Shown one piece after another: positions 43,037 to 51,538 of a stretch of DNA of 55,476 nucleotides. The DNA is taken from the NCBI GenBank assembly GCA_028352435.1, contig JAOMMB010000005.1, positions 1-55,476 of the forward strand. The letters run 5' to 3'. The notes under the pieces were generated by a model. The model worked only from the letters and a program-made list of their open reading frames with translations, was not told the origin of the DNA and did not search any database. The stretch's first letter is position 1. The number at the start of each line of letters is the position of its first letter. The DNA comes from Candidatus Thioglobus sp. (GTDB taxonomy: Bacteria; Pseudomonadota; Gammaproteobacteria; PS1; Pseudothioglobaceae). Position numbers and translations under genes: made by a program.

Positions 43037-44101
43037 ATGAGATACACAGGTCTAATTGAAAATTACCGCGACAGACTTCCTGTCAGTGAAACCACTAAAC
43101 TTATCAGTCTTGGTGAAGGTAACACACCTTTAATCCGCTTAGAAAACATTCCAGCTATACTTGGTAAAGATGTTGATATATATATCAAATATGAAGGTTT
43201 AAATCCAACTGGATCTTTTAAAGATCGCGGCATGACTATGGCAGTTACCAAAGCAGTTGAAGCTGGCTCCAAGGCTATTATTTGCGCCTCAACAGGTAAC
43301 ACCTCTGCTGCTGCTGCTGCCTATGCTGCTCGTGCTGGTATTAAAGCATTTGTGCTTATTCCTGAAGGAAAAATTGCCCTAGGAAAACTAGCTCAAGCAA
43401 TGATCCATGGTGCTGTTATTATTCAAATAAAAGGTAACTTTGATGATGGTATGCGCTTAGTTAAGGAAGTTGCTGATCATGCGCCCGTAGCGATTGTAAA
43501 TTCAATTAATCCTTACCGTCTACAAGGTCAGAAAACGGCTGCATTTGAAATTATTGAAGAGCTAGGTGATGCCCCAGACTATCACTGTCTACCAGTGGGC
43601 AATGCAGGTAATATTTCAGCTCATTGGATGGGTTATAAAGAATACTTTAAAGATGGAAAAGCAGCCAAAACGCCTATCATGGTCGGCTATCAAGCAGCAG
43701 GTTCTGCACCTTTTGTTAAAGGTGCAATGATTGACAACCCGGAAACCATTGCAACAGCAATTCGCATTGGACACCCACAAAGCTGGGATTTGGCACATAC
43801 TGTAAAGGAGGAGTCTAAAGGTTGGTTTAAAGCAATCAGTGATAAACGAATTTTAGCTACCCAGAAACTATTAACTGAAAAAGAAGGTATTTTTTGCGAA
43901 CCTGCTTCAGCAGCTTCTCTAGCTGGTTTAATACATGATATTCAACATGGGCACATTCCTGATAAATCAAAAATTGTCTGTACTTTAACAGGACATGGTT
44001 TAAAAGACCCAGATGTGGCCATCTCTCAATGTAATGATGCAATGATTAACATTAACCCAGTAATGAGCGAAGTTCGCGATGCAATTTTAAATAATATGTA
44101 A
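43037..44101 (+). CDS. thrC: Threonine synthase
   Basis: PLP enzyme that makes threonine from phosphohomoserine. 354 residues, the short bacterial class. The PLP lysine is in NPTGSFKDRGMT; CASTGNTSAAAAAYAARAG holds the phosphate-binding loop, and VGNAGNISAHWMGYKEY is conserved. A strong AAGGAG lies before the ATG, overlapping the hom stop region. hom-thrC without thrB nearby means homoserine kinase lies elsewhere. Confidence 0.97.
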   Translation: MRYTGLIENYRDRLPVSETTKLISLGEGNTPLIRLENIPAILGKDVDIYIKYEGLNPTGSFKDRGMTMAVTKAVEAGSKAIICASTGNTSAAAAAYAARAGIKAFVLIPEGKIALGKLAQAMIHGAVIIQIKGNFDDGMRLVKEVADHAPVAIVNSINPYRLQGQKTAAFEIIEELGDAPDYHCLPVGNAGNISAHWMGYKEYFKDGKAAKTPIMVGYQAAGSAPFVKGAMIDNPETIATAIRIGHPQSWDLAHTVKEESKGWFKAISDKRILATQKLLTEKEGIFCEPASAASLAGLIHDIQHGHIPDKSKIVCTLTGHGLKDPDVAISQCNDAMININPVMSEVRDAILNNM

Positions 44102-44139
44102 ATCTGCAGATTTTATATAGGTCTTAAAAAGGAGGAATA

Positions 44140-45030
44140 ATGCAATATCAAACCATCGATCAAACTATTGGCAACACTCCTTTGGTTAAAATGCAGCGCC
44201 TCAATCCTAACTCATCCAATACTATTTTATTAAAGCTTGAGGGTAATAATCCAGCAGGATCAGTTAAGGATCGTGCTGCTTTTAACATGATTACTCAAGC
44301 GCAATCTCGTGGTGAGATTAAACCGGGTGATACTCTCATTGAGGCAACTAGTGGCAACACGGGCATTGCACTAGCGATGGTTGCTGCAATTAAGGGCTAT
44401 AAAATGATTCTAATCATGCCTGAGAATCTTTCGCAAGAGCGTCGAGACGCCATGACAGCTTACGGCGCAGAGCTGCTGATTGTCACTCAAGAAGCGGGCA
44501 TGGAGGGTGCAAGAGATTTGGCTAATAAGCTAGAGCAAGATGGTAAAGGATTGCAACTTAATCAGTTTGCTAATAATGACAATCCTGGCGCTCACATCAG
44601 CTCAACTGCCAACGAAATCTGGAAAGATACCCAAGGCGAGGTAACTCATTTTGTTTCTGCTATGGGCACAACTGGAACCATCATGGGAGTTTCCACTGTT
44701 CTTAAAAAGAAAAAGAAAGACATTCAAATTATCGGTGTTCAACCTGAAGATGGCTCAAGAATTGCTGGTATACGTCGCTGGCCTAAAGCCTATTTGCCTA
44801 AATTTTTTGACGCCTCTAGGGTTGATACCATTATGGATGTTTCTCAATCTGATGCTGAGAAAACTGCACGCAACCTAGCAACCCAAGAAGGTATCTTTGC
44901 CGGTATGTCTAGTGGTGGCGCAGTAACAATCGCAATTGAGCTCTCTAAAAAGATTAATAATGCCACTATTGTTGTCATTGTGTGTGATCGTGGCGATAGA
45001 TACCTATCAACCGGAATTTTCAACGCTTAA
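44140..45030 (+). CDS. cysM: Cysteine synthase B
   Basis: PLP enzyme that makes cysteine from O-acetylserine and sulfide or thiosulfate. 296 residues. PLP lysine in NNPAGSVKDRAAFN, the TSGNTGIALAM loop, and GTTGTIMGVS. RIAGIRRWPKAYLPKFF and the C-terminal MSSGGAV point to CysM rather than CysK. Thiosulfate use would suit a sulfur oxidiser (inference). Strong Shine-Dalgarno AAAGGAGG; last gene of hom-thrC-cysM, seven bases from the ClC gene. Confidence 0.95.
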   Translation: MQYQTIDQTIGNTPLVKMQRLNPNSSNTILLKLEGNNPAGSVKDRAAFNMITQAQSRGEIKPGDTLIEATSGNTGIALAMVAAIKGYKMILIMPENLSQERRDAMTAYGAELLIVTQEAGMEGARDLANKLEQDGKGLQLNQFANNDNPGAHISSTANEIWKDTQGEVTHFVSAMGTTGTIMGVSTVLKKKKKDIQIIGVQPEDGSRIAGIRRWPKAYLPKFFDASRVDTIMDVSQSDAEKTARNLATQEGIFAGMSSGGAVTIAIELSKKINNATIVVIVCDRGDRYLSTGIFNA

Positions 45031-45036
45031 TAATTT

Positions 45037-46308
45037 ATGCGTAGGTATATCTCGCATCAGCTTCCCAATCAGATAAAAACTTATTTATCCTTGATATTGG
45101 CTAGCATAATCACTGTCATTGCCATTGATTTTTTCATACTATCAAGTGATTATGCTCAGCACACATTCAAACACTTAATAGCAAAAAACCCTTCATTAAG
45201 TTTAATAATCACCCCGGTTACCTTTGTTTTAATTGTCTATATAGCCAAATATTTCTGCCATTATATTCAAGGCAGTGGCATTCCACAGCTCATAGCAGCC
45301 AATGACTCTCGAAACAAAAGCATTCGCGAAAAACTACTTTCGTTTAGGGTGGCCGTAGGCAAGATTGTTTTTATTTTTGTCGGTATGTTGGGTGGTGCAC
45401 CCATTGGCATTGAAGGGCCTAGTATACATATTGGTGGTTCCATTTTTTACGGCTTTAATCGTTTTTTAAAATTAAAACGCAAGCTATTAATACACTCTCT
45501 TATTACTATTGGCGGCAGCGCTGGATTAATTGTCGCTTTTAATGCACCTATTGCTGGTTTATTATTTGCCTATGAAGAGATCGGCAGAAACCTCAAAAAA
45601 CAAGCACTAATTTTAATCGCCATAACAAGCGCTTTGGTTTATATGTTGGCTGTACTTTATCGAGGCAACACTCCCCATTTGGGCGATCTTTCTGCTTACT
45701 CTCTTAACCTTGAACTGGTTTGGCAACTTATACCACTAGCTATCTTAGCGGGTATTGTCGGTGGATTATTCTCTAAGGCAGTTATTTATTTAATAACTAA
45801 ATTTATCAGTCATACCAAGGCTCGTGTAATTGCTATTGCATTATTTTTAGGACTGATTATTGGTCTTTTTAATTATTTATCAGAAGGAAAAATTGCCGGC
45901 TCTGGACATAATGAAGTTTTACTCATGCTAGCAGGAGAACAATTAGGGGTTGAGTTTGTATTGATGAAATACTTTGCCACACTCACCTCCCTAGCATCAA
46001 CAATTCCAGGTGGATTGTTCATGCCAAGCATTTCTATTGGTGCTGGTATTGGTGCTGAAATAGCGCCTTACTATTTAAAAATTGATGCCCAAGTTATTAT
46101 CATAATGTCAATGATTGCTTATTTAAGCGCTGTTATCAGGGCACCACTGACCGCAGCCTTTGTCATTTTAGAGATGAGTACTGCTATTCACTTACTCATT
46201 CCAGCATTATTAGTTGCTTTTATTGCCAATTGGATGAGTAAATTAATATTCACCCAGCCTATTTATGAGGCCTTGGCAGAAAACTATCTAAAAATAACTA
46301 AAAATTAA
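45037..46308 (+). CDS. ClC-family chloride channel/antiporter
   Basis: 423 residues, about ten or more helices, no CBS domains. The selectivity motifs GSGIPQ, GxxxGxEGP (GGAPIGIEGPSIHIGG) and GGLFMPSISIGAGIG are present. The gating glutamate of the EGP motif is kept, which is typical of proton-coupled exchangers such as ClcA and of many channels. The 3' end overlaps convergent hemJ by four bases. Confidence 0.93.
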   Translation: MRRYISHQLPNQIKTYLSLILASIITVIAIDFFILSSDYAQHTFKHLIAKNPSLSLIITPVTFVLIVYIAKYFCHYIQGSGIPQLIAANDSRNKSIREKLLSFRVAVGKIVFIFVGMLGGAPIGIEGPSIHIGGSIFYGFNRFLKLKRKLLIHSLITIGGSAGLIVAFNAPIAGLLFAYEEIGRNLKKQALILIAITSALVYMLAVLYRGNTPHLGDLSAYSLNLELVWQLIPLAILAGIVGGLFSKAVIYLITKFISHTKARVIAIALFLGLIIGLFNYLSEGKIAGSGHNEVLLMLAGEQLGVEFVLMKYFATLTSLASTIPGGLFMPSISIGAGIGAEIAPYYLKIDAQVIIIMSMIAYLSAVIRAPLTAAFVILEMSTAIHLLIPALLVAFIANWMSKLIFTQPIYEALAENYLKITKN

Positions 46309-46727
46309 AAAGGTTTAACAACTACCAAAATTACAATTGCAATCAAAATTAAGACAGGAAGTTCATTAAACCAACGATAAAAAACATCAGAACGTGTATT
46401 TTTATCGTGCTTAAATATTTGCAGCAAATGGCCGCAATAGAAATGATAGACAACCAAAGGCACCACTAAAGCTAGTTTGGCATGTAACCAATATTGAGTT
46501 TTATAGATCTCCCAAGCATCAACTACCATCCATAAACCAAGTGCAATAGCCAAAATCATACTTGGCATCATAATTCCGCGATAAAGTTTGCGTTCCATAA
46601 CTTTAAAGCGTTCAATGCTAATCTTATCTTTACTCATCGCATGATATACAAATAATCGAGGCAAGTAAAACAAGGCTGCAAACCAAGTAATAATACTAAT
46701 AATATGAAAAGCTTTAATCCACAACAT
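46305..46727 (-). CDS. hemJ: Protoporphyrinogen IX oxidase HemJ
   Basis: 140 residues, four membrane helices. WIKAFHIISIITWFAALFYLPRLFVYH has the conserved His and the LPRLFVYH block, and QYWLHAKLALV carries the Lys of the heme site; both mark HemJ (formerly UPF0093), which oxidises protoporphyrinogen IX in heme synthesis. An AAGGAT ribosome-binding site precedes the ATG. Together with hemA it covers two steps of the heme pathway in this window. Confidence 0.92.
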   Translation of the reverse strand: MLWIKAFHIISIITWFAALFYLPRLFVYHAMSKDKISIERFKVMERKLYRGIMMPSMILAIALGLWMVVDAWEIYKTQYWLHAKLALVVPLVVYHFYCGHLLQIFKHDKNTRSDVFYRWFNELPVLILIAIVILVVVKPF

Positions 46728-46820
46728 GTCTTATCCTTTTTTTATATAAATACCTTTTTTTGATGAAGGCAAACAACTAACATTAACTATCAACCATTAT
46801 AGTAAAATAAAATTTACTTT

Positions 46821-49800
46821 TTGTTAACTTTACCCCAATTGAAGCAATACCGAGAAATACCCTATAACTACACATCATTCTCTGACAAGGAAGTTGTGTG
46901 TCGATTTTTAGGTGAAGATGCTTGGATACTATTAGAATCTCTTCGTAATAATCGCAACACAGGTCGAAGTGCTAGAATGTTGTTTGAAGTACTGGGCGAT
47001 ATGTGGGTGGTTGATAGAAACCCGTATCTTCAAGAAGATCTTATCAAAAATCAGCGTCGCTGGAAATCTTTAATTGAGGCTCTTAATTCACGCCTAGACC
47101 TTATCAGAAAACGCGCAAATGACAACGTAAAAGTTTTAGAACTGCTTCATAGTGCTGATTTAGCCGTTGCCAAATTTGAGCTATGTCTAAGTGACTTTAA
47201 GCAACACAAAAAGCGTATTAAACAAGCGTTACTTAAGGTAACACATAATAACAATATTCGCTTTGATGCCTTATCTCGCTCTTCTCATGCCACTGATGCT
47301 ACGGATTGGCGCGTGGAGTATCCACAAGTTGTTATTACGCCAGATACTGAGCTAGAAATTGCTAGTATTGTCAAAGCGTGTATTGAGCTAGGGCTGACAA
47401 TTATTCCACGTGGTGGTGGAACGGGCTACACAGGCGGCGCAATTCCTCTGCATGCAAAAACCGCTGTTATTAACACCGAAAAGCTGAGTTTTATTGGTGA
47501 CATTAAGAATGCCAACAATTTACAAAGTGTCAATGTAGGTGCTGGTGTTATTACTAAACGTGTCAGTGAGCTAGCCACGAAAAATAATCTTGTTTTTGCA
47601 GTAGATCCTACATCACAAGATGCCTGCACGATTGGTGGCAATGTGGCAATGAATGCTGGCGGAAAAAAAGCTCTTAGATGGGGTACAACCATTGACAATC
47701 TAGTCTCTTGGAAAATGGTAATGCCCGATGGAACTTGGTTACGAGTAGAGCGCCTTAATCACAATAAAGATAAAATTCAACTTCTTAAGTCTGTCAGTTT
47801 TAAAATTAATACACTGGAAGACGACTCTAAAACCGTTATTAGCTCTAGAGTTCTGAGTATTGATACCAAAAAACTACGTAAAAGTGGCCTTGGTAAAGAT
47901 GTTACTAACAAATTTTTAGATGGTCTTCCTGGTATTCAAAAAGAAGGCTGTGATGGCTTTATCACCTCAGCAGAATTTGTTCTACATCAACCTTTAGAAA
48001 ACATTAACACCCTATGTTTAGAATTTTTTGGTCATGATTTAAAAGCTGCTGTATCTAGTATTGTTAAGATTAAAGATCTCATTGATAGTACTGCACCAGT
48101 TGATCTTGTAGGTATGGAGCACCTTGATGCGCGCTATATTAAAGCCGTCAAATACACCACCAAAGCTAGTAAATCTGGTCTACCAAGAATGGTTTTATTG
48201 ATTGATATTTCTAGCCAAGAACAATCATCACTTGATAAAATTGGTGAAGAAATCAAGAATATTACCACTCGACAAGATGGTGAGTGTTTTATTGCAAAAG
48301 CCATTAGCACGCGACAAACCTTCTGGAAAGATCGCGCCAATACTGCTGCCATTGCAGCTCATACCAATGCTTTTAAAATTAACGAAGATGTGGTTATACC
48401 ACTAGATAAACTGGCTGATTATAGTGATGGCATTGAGCATATTAACATTCGTCTATCCATTGAAAACAAACTAGATACTCTTATTGAAGTTCGTGAATAT
48501 CTAGACAATATTAAGCCAGAGACTGATCTGATCAAAGAAAAAACTGTAGCGGCGGTTGAGTTGTTAAGCCTTGTTAGCGAGCAGTGGCAAGACATCCTTG
48601 CTAAGCTTGAAGATTCAAGCGTGTTTAGACAAGTTCAAATGACTGAACGTGTTATTTCATATATGGATGAATTCGCTCACCCATTAAATGATTTTCTTAC
48701 GGGCGACGTCTTTACTTCAATACGAAACGATATTCAAGCTATCCATGCCTCAAATCGCAATGTGCGCCTTTTTATAGCAACTCATATGCATGCAGGTGAT
48801 GGCAATGTGCACACCAATATTCCTGTGCATTCTCATAACACACAGATGCTCAAAAAAGCAGAGTCTGTGGTCGATGAGATTATGATTTTAGCCACTAGTC
48901 TTGGTGGTGTCATCTCTGGTGAGCACGGTATTGGTTTGACTAAATATCAGTATTTATCTGATGAGTTTAAACAAGACTTTGAACAGTACAAAAAACAAAT
49001 TGATCCAAACAACCATTTCAATAAAGGCAAGCTAATGCCGGGTAGTGGGCTAAATAATGCCTTCACCCCTTCTCTACATTTGGTTGAGCAAGAGGCGTTA
49101 ATTCTTGAAAGTAGTGAAATTGGTGAGATTAACGACATGGTTAAATCTTGCCTACGCTGTGGAAAGTGTAAAGATGTTTGTACCACGCATGTGCCAGAAG
49201 CCAATCTTTTATACTCCCCGCGTGACAAGATTATTGGTACCAACCTTATTTCAGAAGCATTCTTATATGAGGAACAAACTCGCCGAGGCATTTCACTTAA
49301 TCATTTTGTAGAGTTAAATGATATTGCCGATCATTGCACCATTTGCCATAAATGTGCCAAACCTTGCCCAGTTGACATTGATTTTGGTGATGTTTCTATT
49401 AAGATGAAATCTATCTTAATTAAACAAGGTCATCGCCAAACAAATTTAGCGTCAAAAATTTCAATAGCTTATCTTAATATGACCCAGCCTTGGAAGATTA
49501 GACTGGTGAAGAAGCTATTAATTGATTATAGCTACAAGGCACAAAACATAGCTTCACGTCTTGCCAAGCCATTCTTAAATAAAAAGCCTGATAAAACTGT
49601 TGGCAGGCCAAGTATGGTAATTGAACTCACCACTTTATTGGATAAGCCTTTACCAACTGATACAGGGCTCAAGCCAATGCGAGAGCTACTCAATATTAAT
49701 GACACCACAAGTATTCCTATTTTGTCGCATCCAACCAAGTCTAACTCAGACTCACCGAGTGTGTTTTATTTCCCAGGCTGTGGCTCTGAGCGTCTTTATT

Positions 49801-50522
49801 CGCAAATTGGTTTAGCAACGGTTGCCCTTCTTTATCATCAAGGCGTTAAAGTGGTTCTACCACCTAGTTATTTGTGTTGTGGCTATCCGCAAAAAGCTGC
49901 TGGCTTAGATGATAAAAGTAATGCTATTTCAACAGACAATCGCGTTTTATTCCACCGCATGGCAAACACCTTAAATTACTTAGATATCAAGCATGTACTC
50001 ACTTCATGTGGCACATGCATTGATCAGCTTATGACTTATGAACTTGGTGATATTTTTAAAGACTCTAGTTTGACGGATATTCACGAATATCTATTAGAGC
50101 AAGATGTCACACTTGATGCTACAGGCGAACAATACCTTTACCATGCGCCTTGTCATGATCCGATTAAATCAGAAAATTCTAGTAATCTCATCTCTAAAAT
50201 TGTCAATAGTGAGGTCATTAGTAATGACCGCTGTTGTGGTGAGGCAGGAACATTTGCAGTTGCTCGCCCTGATATTGCTAAGCAAGCCAAATATAGAAAA
50301 GAGTTAGAAATTAAAAAGGACATTGCTACGATTGAAAAAAGTGGCAAGCCTATTAAAATGCTCACCACTTGCCCAGCATGTCGCCAAGGCTTATCACGCT
50401 ATCAAGAATCAACCAATATTCAACCTGTTTATCCAATCGAGCTTATCGCCGAGCAACAACTAGGTGAGAATTGGCAGGAAGAGTTTATACAATCGGTTAA
50501 TATCGAAAAAGTACTACTTTAA
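46821..50522 (+). CDS. DUF3683/FAD-linked oxidase/Fe-S oxidoreductase fusion
   Basis: 1233 residues from a TTG (another TTG at 46839). Four parts are seen: an N-terminal DUF3683 domain (REIPYNYTSFSD to PYLQEDLIKNQRRWKSLI); a PCMH FAD-binding domain (about 165-420, with PRGGGTGYTGGAIP); an FAD-linked oxidase C-terminal domain (HMHAGDGNVHTNIPVHS, SGEHGIGLTK); and a GlpC-like part with two 4Fe-4S motifs, C-x2-C-x2-C-x3-C near 776 and 839, and two CCG motifs (CCGYPQKAAG near 1019 and CCGEAGTFA near 1138). It probably oxidises a D-2-hydroxy acid (lactate, glycolate or 2-hydroxyglutarate) and passes electrons to the quinone pool or a cytochrome. It stands alone. Confidence 0.92.
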   Translation: MLTLPQLKQYREIPYNYTSFSDKEVVCRFLGEDAWILLESLRNNRNTGRSARMLFEVLGDMWVVDRNPYLQEDLIKNQRRWKSLIEALNSRLDLIRKRANDNVKVLELLHSADLAVAKFELCLSDFKQHKKRIKQALLKVTHNNNIRFDALSRSSHATDATDWRVEYPQVVITPDTELEIASIVKACIELGLTIIPRGGGTGYTGGAIPLHAKTAVINTEKLSFIGDIKNANNLQSVNVGAGVITKRVSELATKNNLVFAVDPTSQDACTIGGNVAMNAGGKKALRWGTTIDNLVSWKMVMPDGTWLRVERLNHNKDKIQLLKSVSFKINTLEDDSKTVISSRVLSIDTKKLRKSGLGKDVTNKFLDGLPGIQKEGCDGFITSAEFVLHQPLENINTLCLEFFGHDLKAAVSSIVKIKDLIDSTAPVDLVGMEHLDARYIKAVKYTTKASKSGLPRMVLLIDISSQEQSSLDKIGEEIKNITTRQDGECFIAKAISTRQTFWKDRANTAAIAAHTNAFKINEDVVIPLDKLADYSDGIEHINIRLSIENKLDTLIEVREYLDNIKPETDLIKEKTVAAVELLSLVSEQWQDILAKLEDSSVFRQVQMTERVISYMDEFAHPLNDFLTGDVFTSIRNDIQAIHASNRNVRLFIATHMHAGDGNVHTNIPVHSHNTQMLKKAESVVDEIMILATSLGGVISGEHGIGLTKYQYLSDEFKQDFEQYKKQIDPNNHFNKGKLMPGSGLNNAFTPSLHLVEQEALILESSEIGEINDMVKSCLRCGKCKDVCTTHVPEANLLYSPRDKIIGTNLISEAFLYEEQTRRGISLNHFVELNDIADHCTICHKCAKPCPVDIDFGDVSIKMKSILIKQGHRQTNLASKISIAYLNMTQPWKIRLVKKLLIDYSYKAQNIASRLAKPFLNKKPDKTVGRPSMVIELTTLLDKPLPTDTGLKPMRELLNINDTTSIPILSHPTKSNSDSPSVFYFPGCGSERLYSQIGLATVALLYHQGVKVVLPPSYLCCGYPQKAAGLDDKSNAISTDNRVLFHRMANTLNYLDIKHVLTSCGTCIDQLMTYELGDIFKDSSLTDIHEYLLEQDVTLDATGEQYLYHAPCHDPIKSENSSNLISKIVNSEVISNDRCCGEAGTFAVARPDIAKQAKYRKELEIKKDIATIEKSGKPIKMLTTCPACRQGLSRYQESTNIQPVYPIELIAEQQLGENWQEEFIQSVNIEKVLL

Positions 50523-50530
50523 ATAGTCTT

Positions 50531-50863
50531 TTAAGCTTGAACGTATACCCAAGCTTGCTGGCCCGATTTAAGCCTCCCTATCACTCGCTGATACTCATCA
50601 ACTTCGTACTTATCTGATTGAGCTAATTCTTCAGTAGTAATTTCGAATACCATGCCTAATATTTCATCTGCAAGATCGCAAGTATCAACTGCTATCGGAT
50701 GGTGTGTTTCACCACTAAGATCAACCACATGCTGATCTTTAATCTCAACCATTGCTAGCTTATAGCCCAATAACTCATCCGCATGACCTTCCAACTCACG
50801 CCCAAAAGTTTCAAATTGGACTTTTATACTTTGTAATGTTCCATATGAAAATAAAAACTCCAT
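50531..50863 (-). CDS. Gamma-glutamylcyclotransferase (AIG2)-like protein
   Basis: About 110 residues from the ATG at 50863 (MEFLFSYGTLQ), where the YGTL motif marks the fold; a start 13 residues upstream would place an unrelated extension before it. FGRELEGHADELLGYKLAMVEI and LADEILGMVFEITTEELAQSDKYEVDEYQRV follow the AIG2/GGCT pattern, with the catalytic Glu in the DEYQRV region. Related enzymes cleave gamma-glutamyl amino acids; the real substrate is unknown. It is convergent with the large oxidoreductase. Confidence 0.82.
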   Translation of the reverse strand: MEFLFSYGTLQSIKVQFETFGRELEGHADELLGYKLAMVEIKDQHVVDLSGETHHPIAVDTCDLADEILGMVFEITTEELAQSDKYEVDEYQRVIGRLKSGQQAWVYVQA

Positions 50864-50902
50864 TTTTGACAGCCTTAAAATTCTAGTTAAAAAATCATAC
50901 AA

Positions 50903-50928
50903 AAAAAGCCCTACGAATAGGGCTTTTT
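50903..50928. terminator. Bidirectional terminator after dsrE-like gene
   Basis: AAAAAGCCCTA (50903-50913) pairs perfectly with TAGGGCTTTTT (50918-50928) across a CGAA loop. A and T runs on both sides allow termination in either direction, mainly of the DsrE-family gene transcribed leftwards. Confidence 0.88.
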
Positions 50929-50949
50929 AATTTTAACGAAATGAACCAA

Positions 50950-51435
50950 TTATGGTCTTAAATAAGTAAACCCTTTTTGTTGTAAATGTGATAATTCCGC
51001 AACACCACTTGGAACAATATCAGAACTCTCGGCATCATACAAGTGATCACTTACATTGACTTTCTTACCCTTAACAGTGTTAGCGCAAACCTTAAAAGTG
51101 ACCCCTTGATCCTTTAAACTAGCAATTTTTGCTTGCATTGCATCTGTTGCATTTCCGGTAGGAAACTTGGTATTTTTTGCTTCTTCAGGTAACAATAATA
51201 AAGACAGTCCCATACCATGCATTACAACTCTGATATCCATATTTTTTGCACCTACTGCGTTAATATGATTCTGAATATTTCTTAATGCACCACCCTGCCT
51301 TTTAGCGTTATCATAATTAACATGATAGGCAACTTTTTGGGTTCCATAATCTGCCTGAGCACTAACACTAAAACCAAACACCATACCTACCAAAGCAAAA
51401 GCAGTGGTACAACCCTTTATAATTTTCTTTATCAT
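50950..51435 (-). CDS. Periplasmic DsrE/F-like protein
   Basis: 161 residues with a clear signal peptide (about 1-27, SAQA). The DsrE fold is suggested by KVAYHVNYDNAKRQGGALRNIQNHINA, IRVVMHGMGLSLLL and the single cysteine in GVTFKVCANTVKG, followed by GVAELSHLQQKGFTYLRP. DsrE/DsrF proteins bind or relay sulfur; secreted single-cysteine versions are common in sulfur oxidisers. It has a strong AAGAGGAGAG ribosome-binding site, a repeat-containing promoter and its own terminator, so it is monocistronic and probably well expressed. Confidence 0.85.
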   Translation of the reverse strand: MIKKIIKGCTTAFALVGMVFGFSVSAQADYGTQKVAYHVNYDNAKRQGGALRNIQNHINAVGAKNMDIRVVMHGMGLSLLLLPEEAKNTKFPTGNATDAMQAKIASLKDQGVTFKVCANTVKGKKVNVSDHLYDAESSDIVPSGVAELSHLQQKGFTYLRP

Positions 51436-51462
51436 AACTCAACTCTCCTCTTAGTTAAAATA

Positions 51463-51484
51463 TAACCAGCCGAAACTAACCAGC
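51463..51484. promoter_or_regulatory. Direct repeat TAACCAGC in the dsrE-like promoter
   Basis: TAACCAGC occurs at 51463-51470 and 51477-51484, a 14-base period, just upstream of the leftward DsrE gene and next to a TATATT-like box. Tandem half-sites suit an activator binding on nearly the same face of the helix. Confidence 0.45.
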
Positions 51485-51510
51485 TACTTCTGACAATATA
51501 TCATAAATAA

Positions 51511-51538
51511 ATATTTAATATTTAATATTTAATATTTA
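51511..51538. repeat. Four tandem copies of ATATTTA
   Basis: A perfect heptamer array covers the last codons and stop of the M16 gene (51529) and the following 18 bases. A seven-base period shifts reading frame with copy number, so slippage here would alter the C-terminus of the M16 protein. Confidence 0.85.

Noticed and set aside
44102-44139. Terminator between thrC and cysM
   Set aside because: ATCTGCAGAT is a ten-base palindrome with too short a stem once a loop is allowed, and the genes look co-transcribed.
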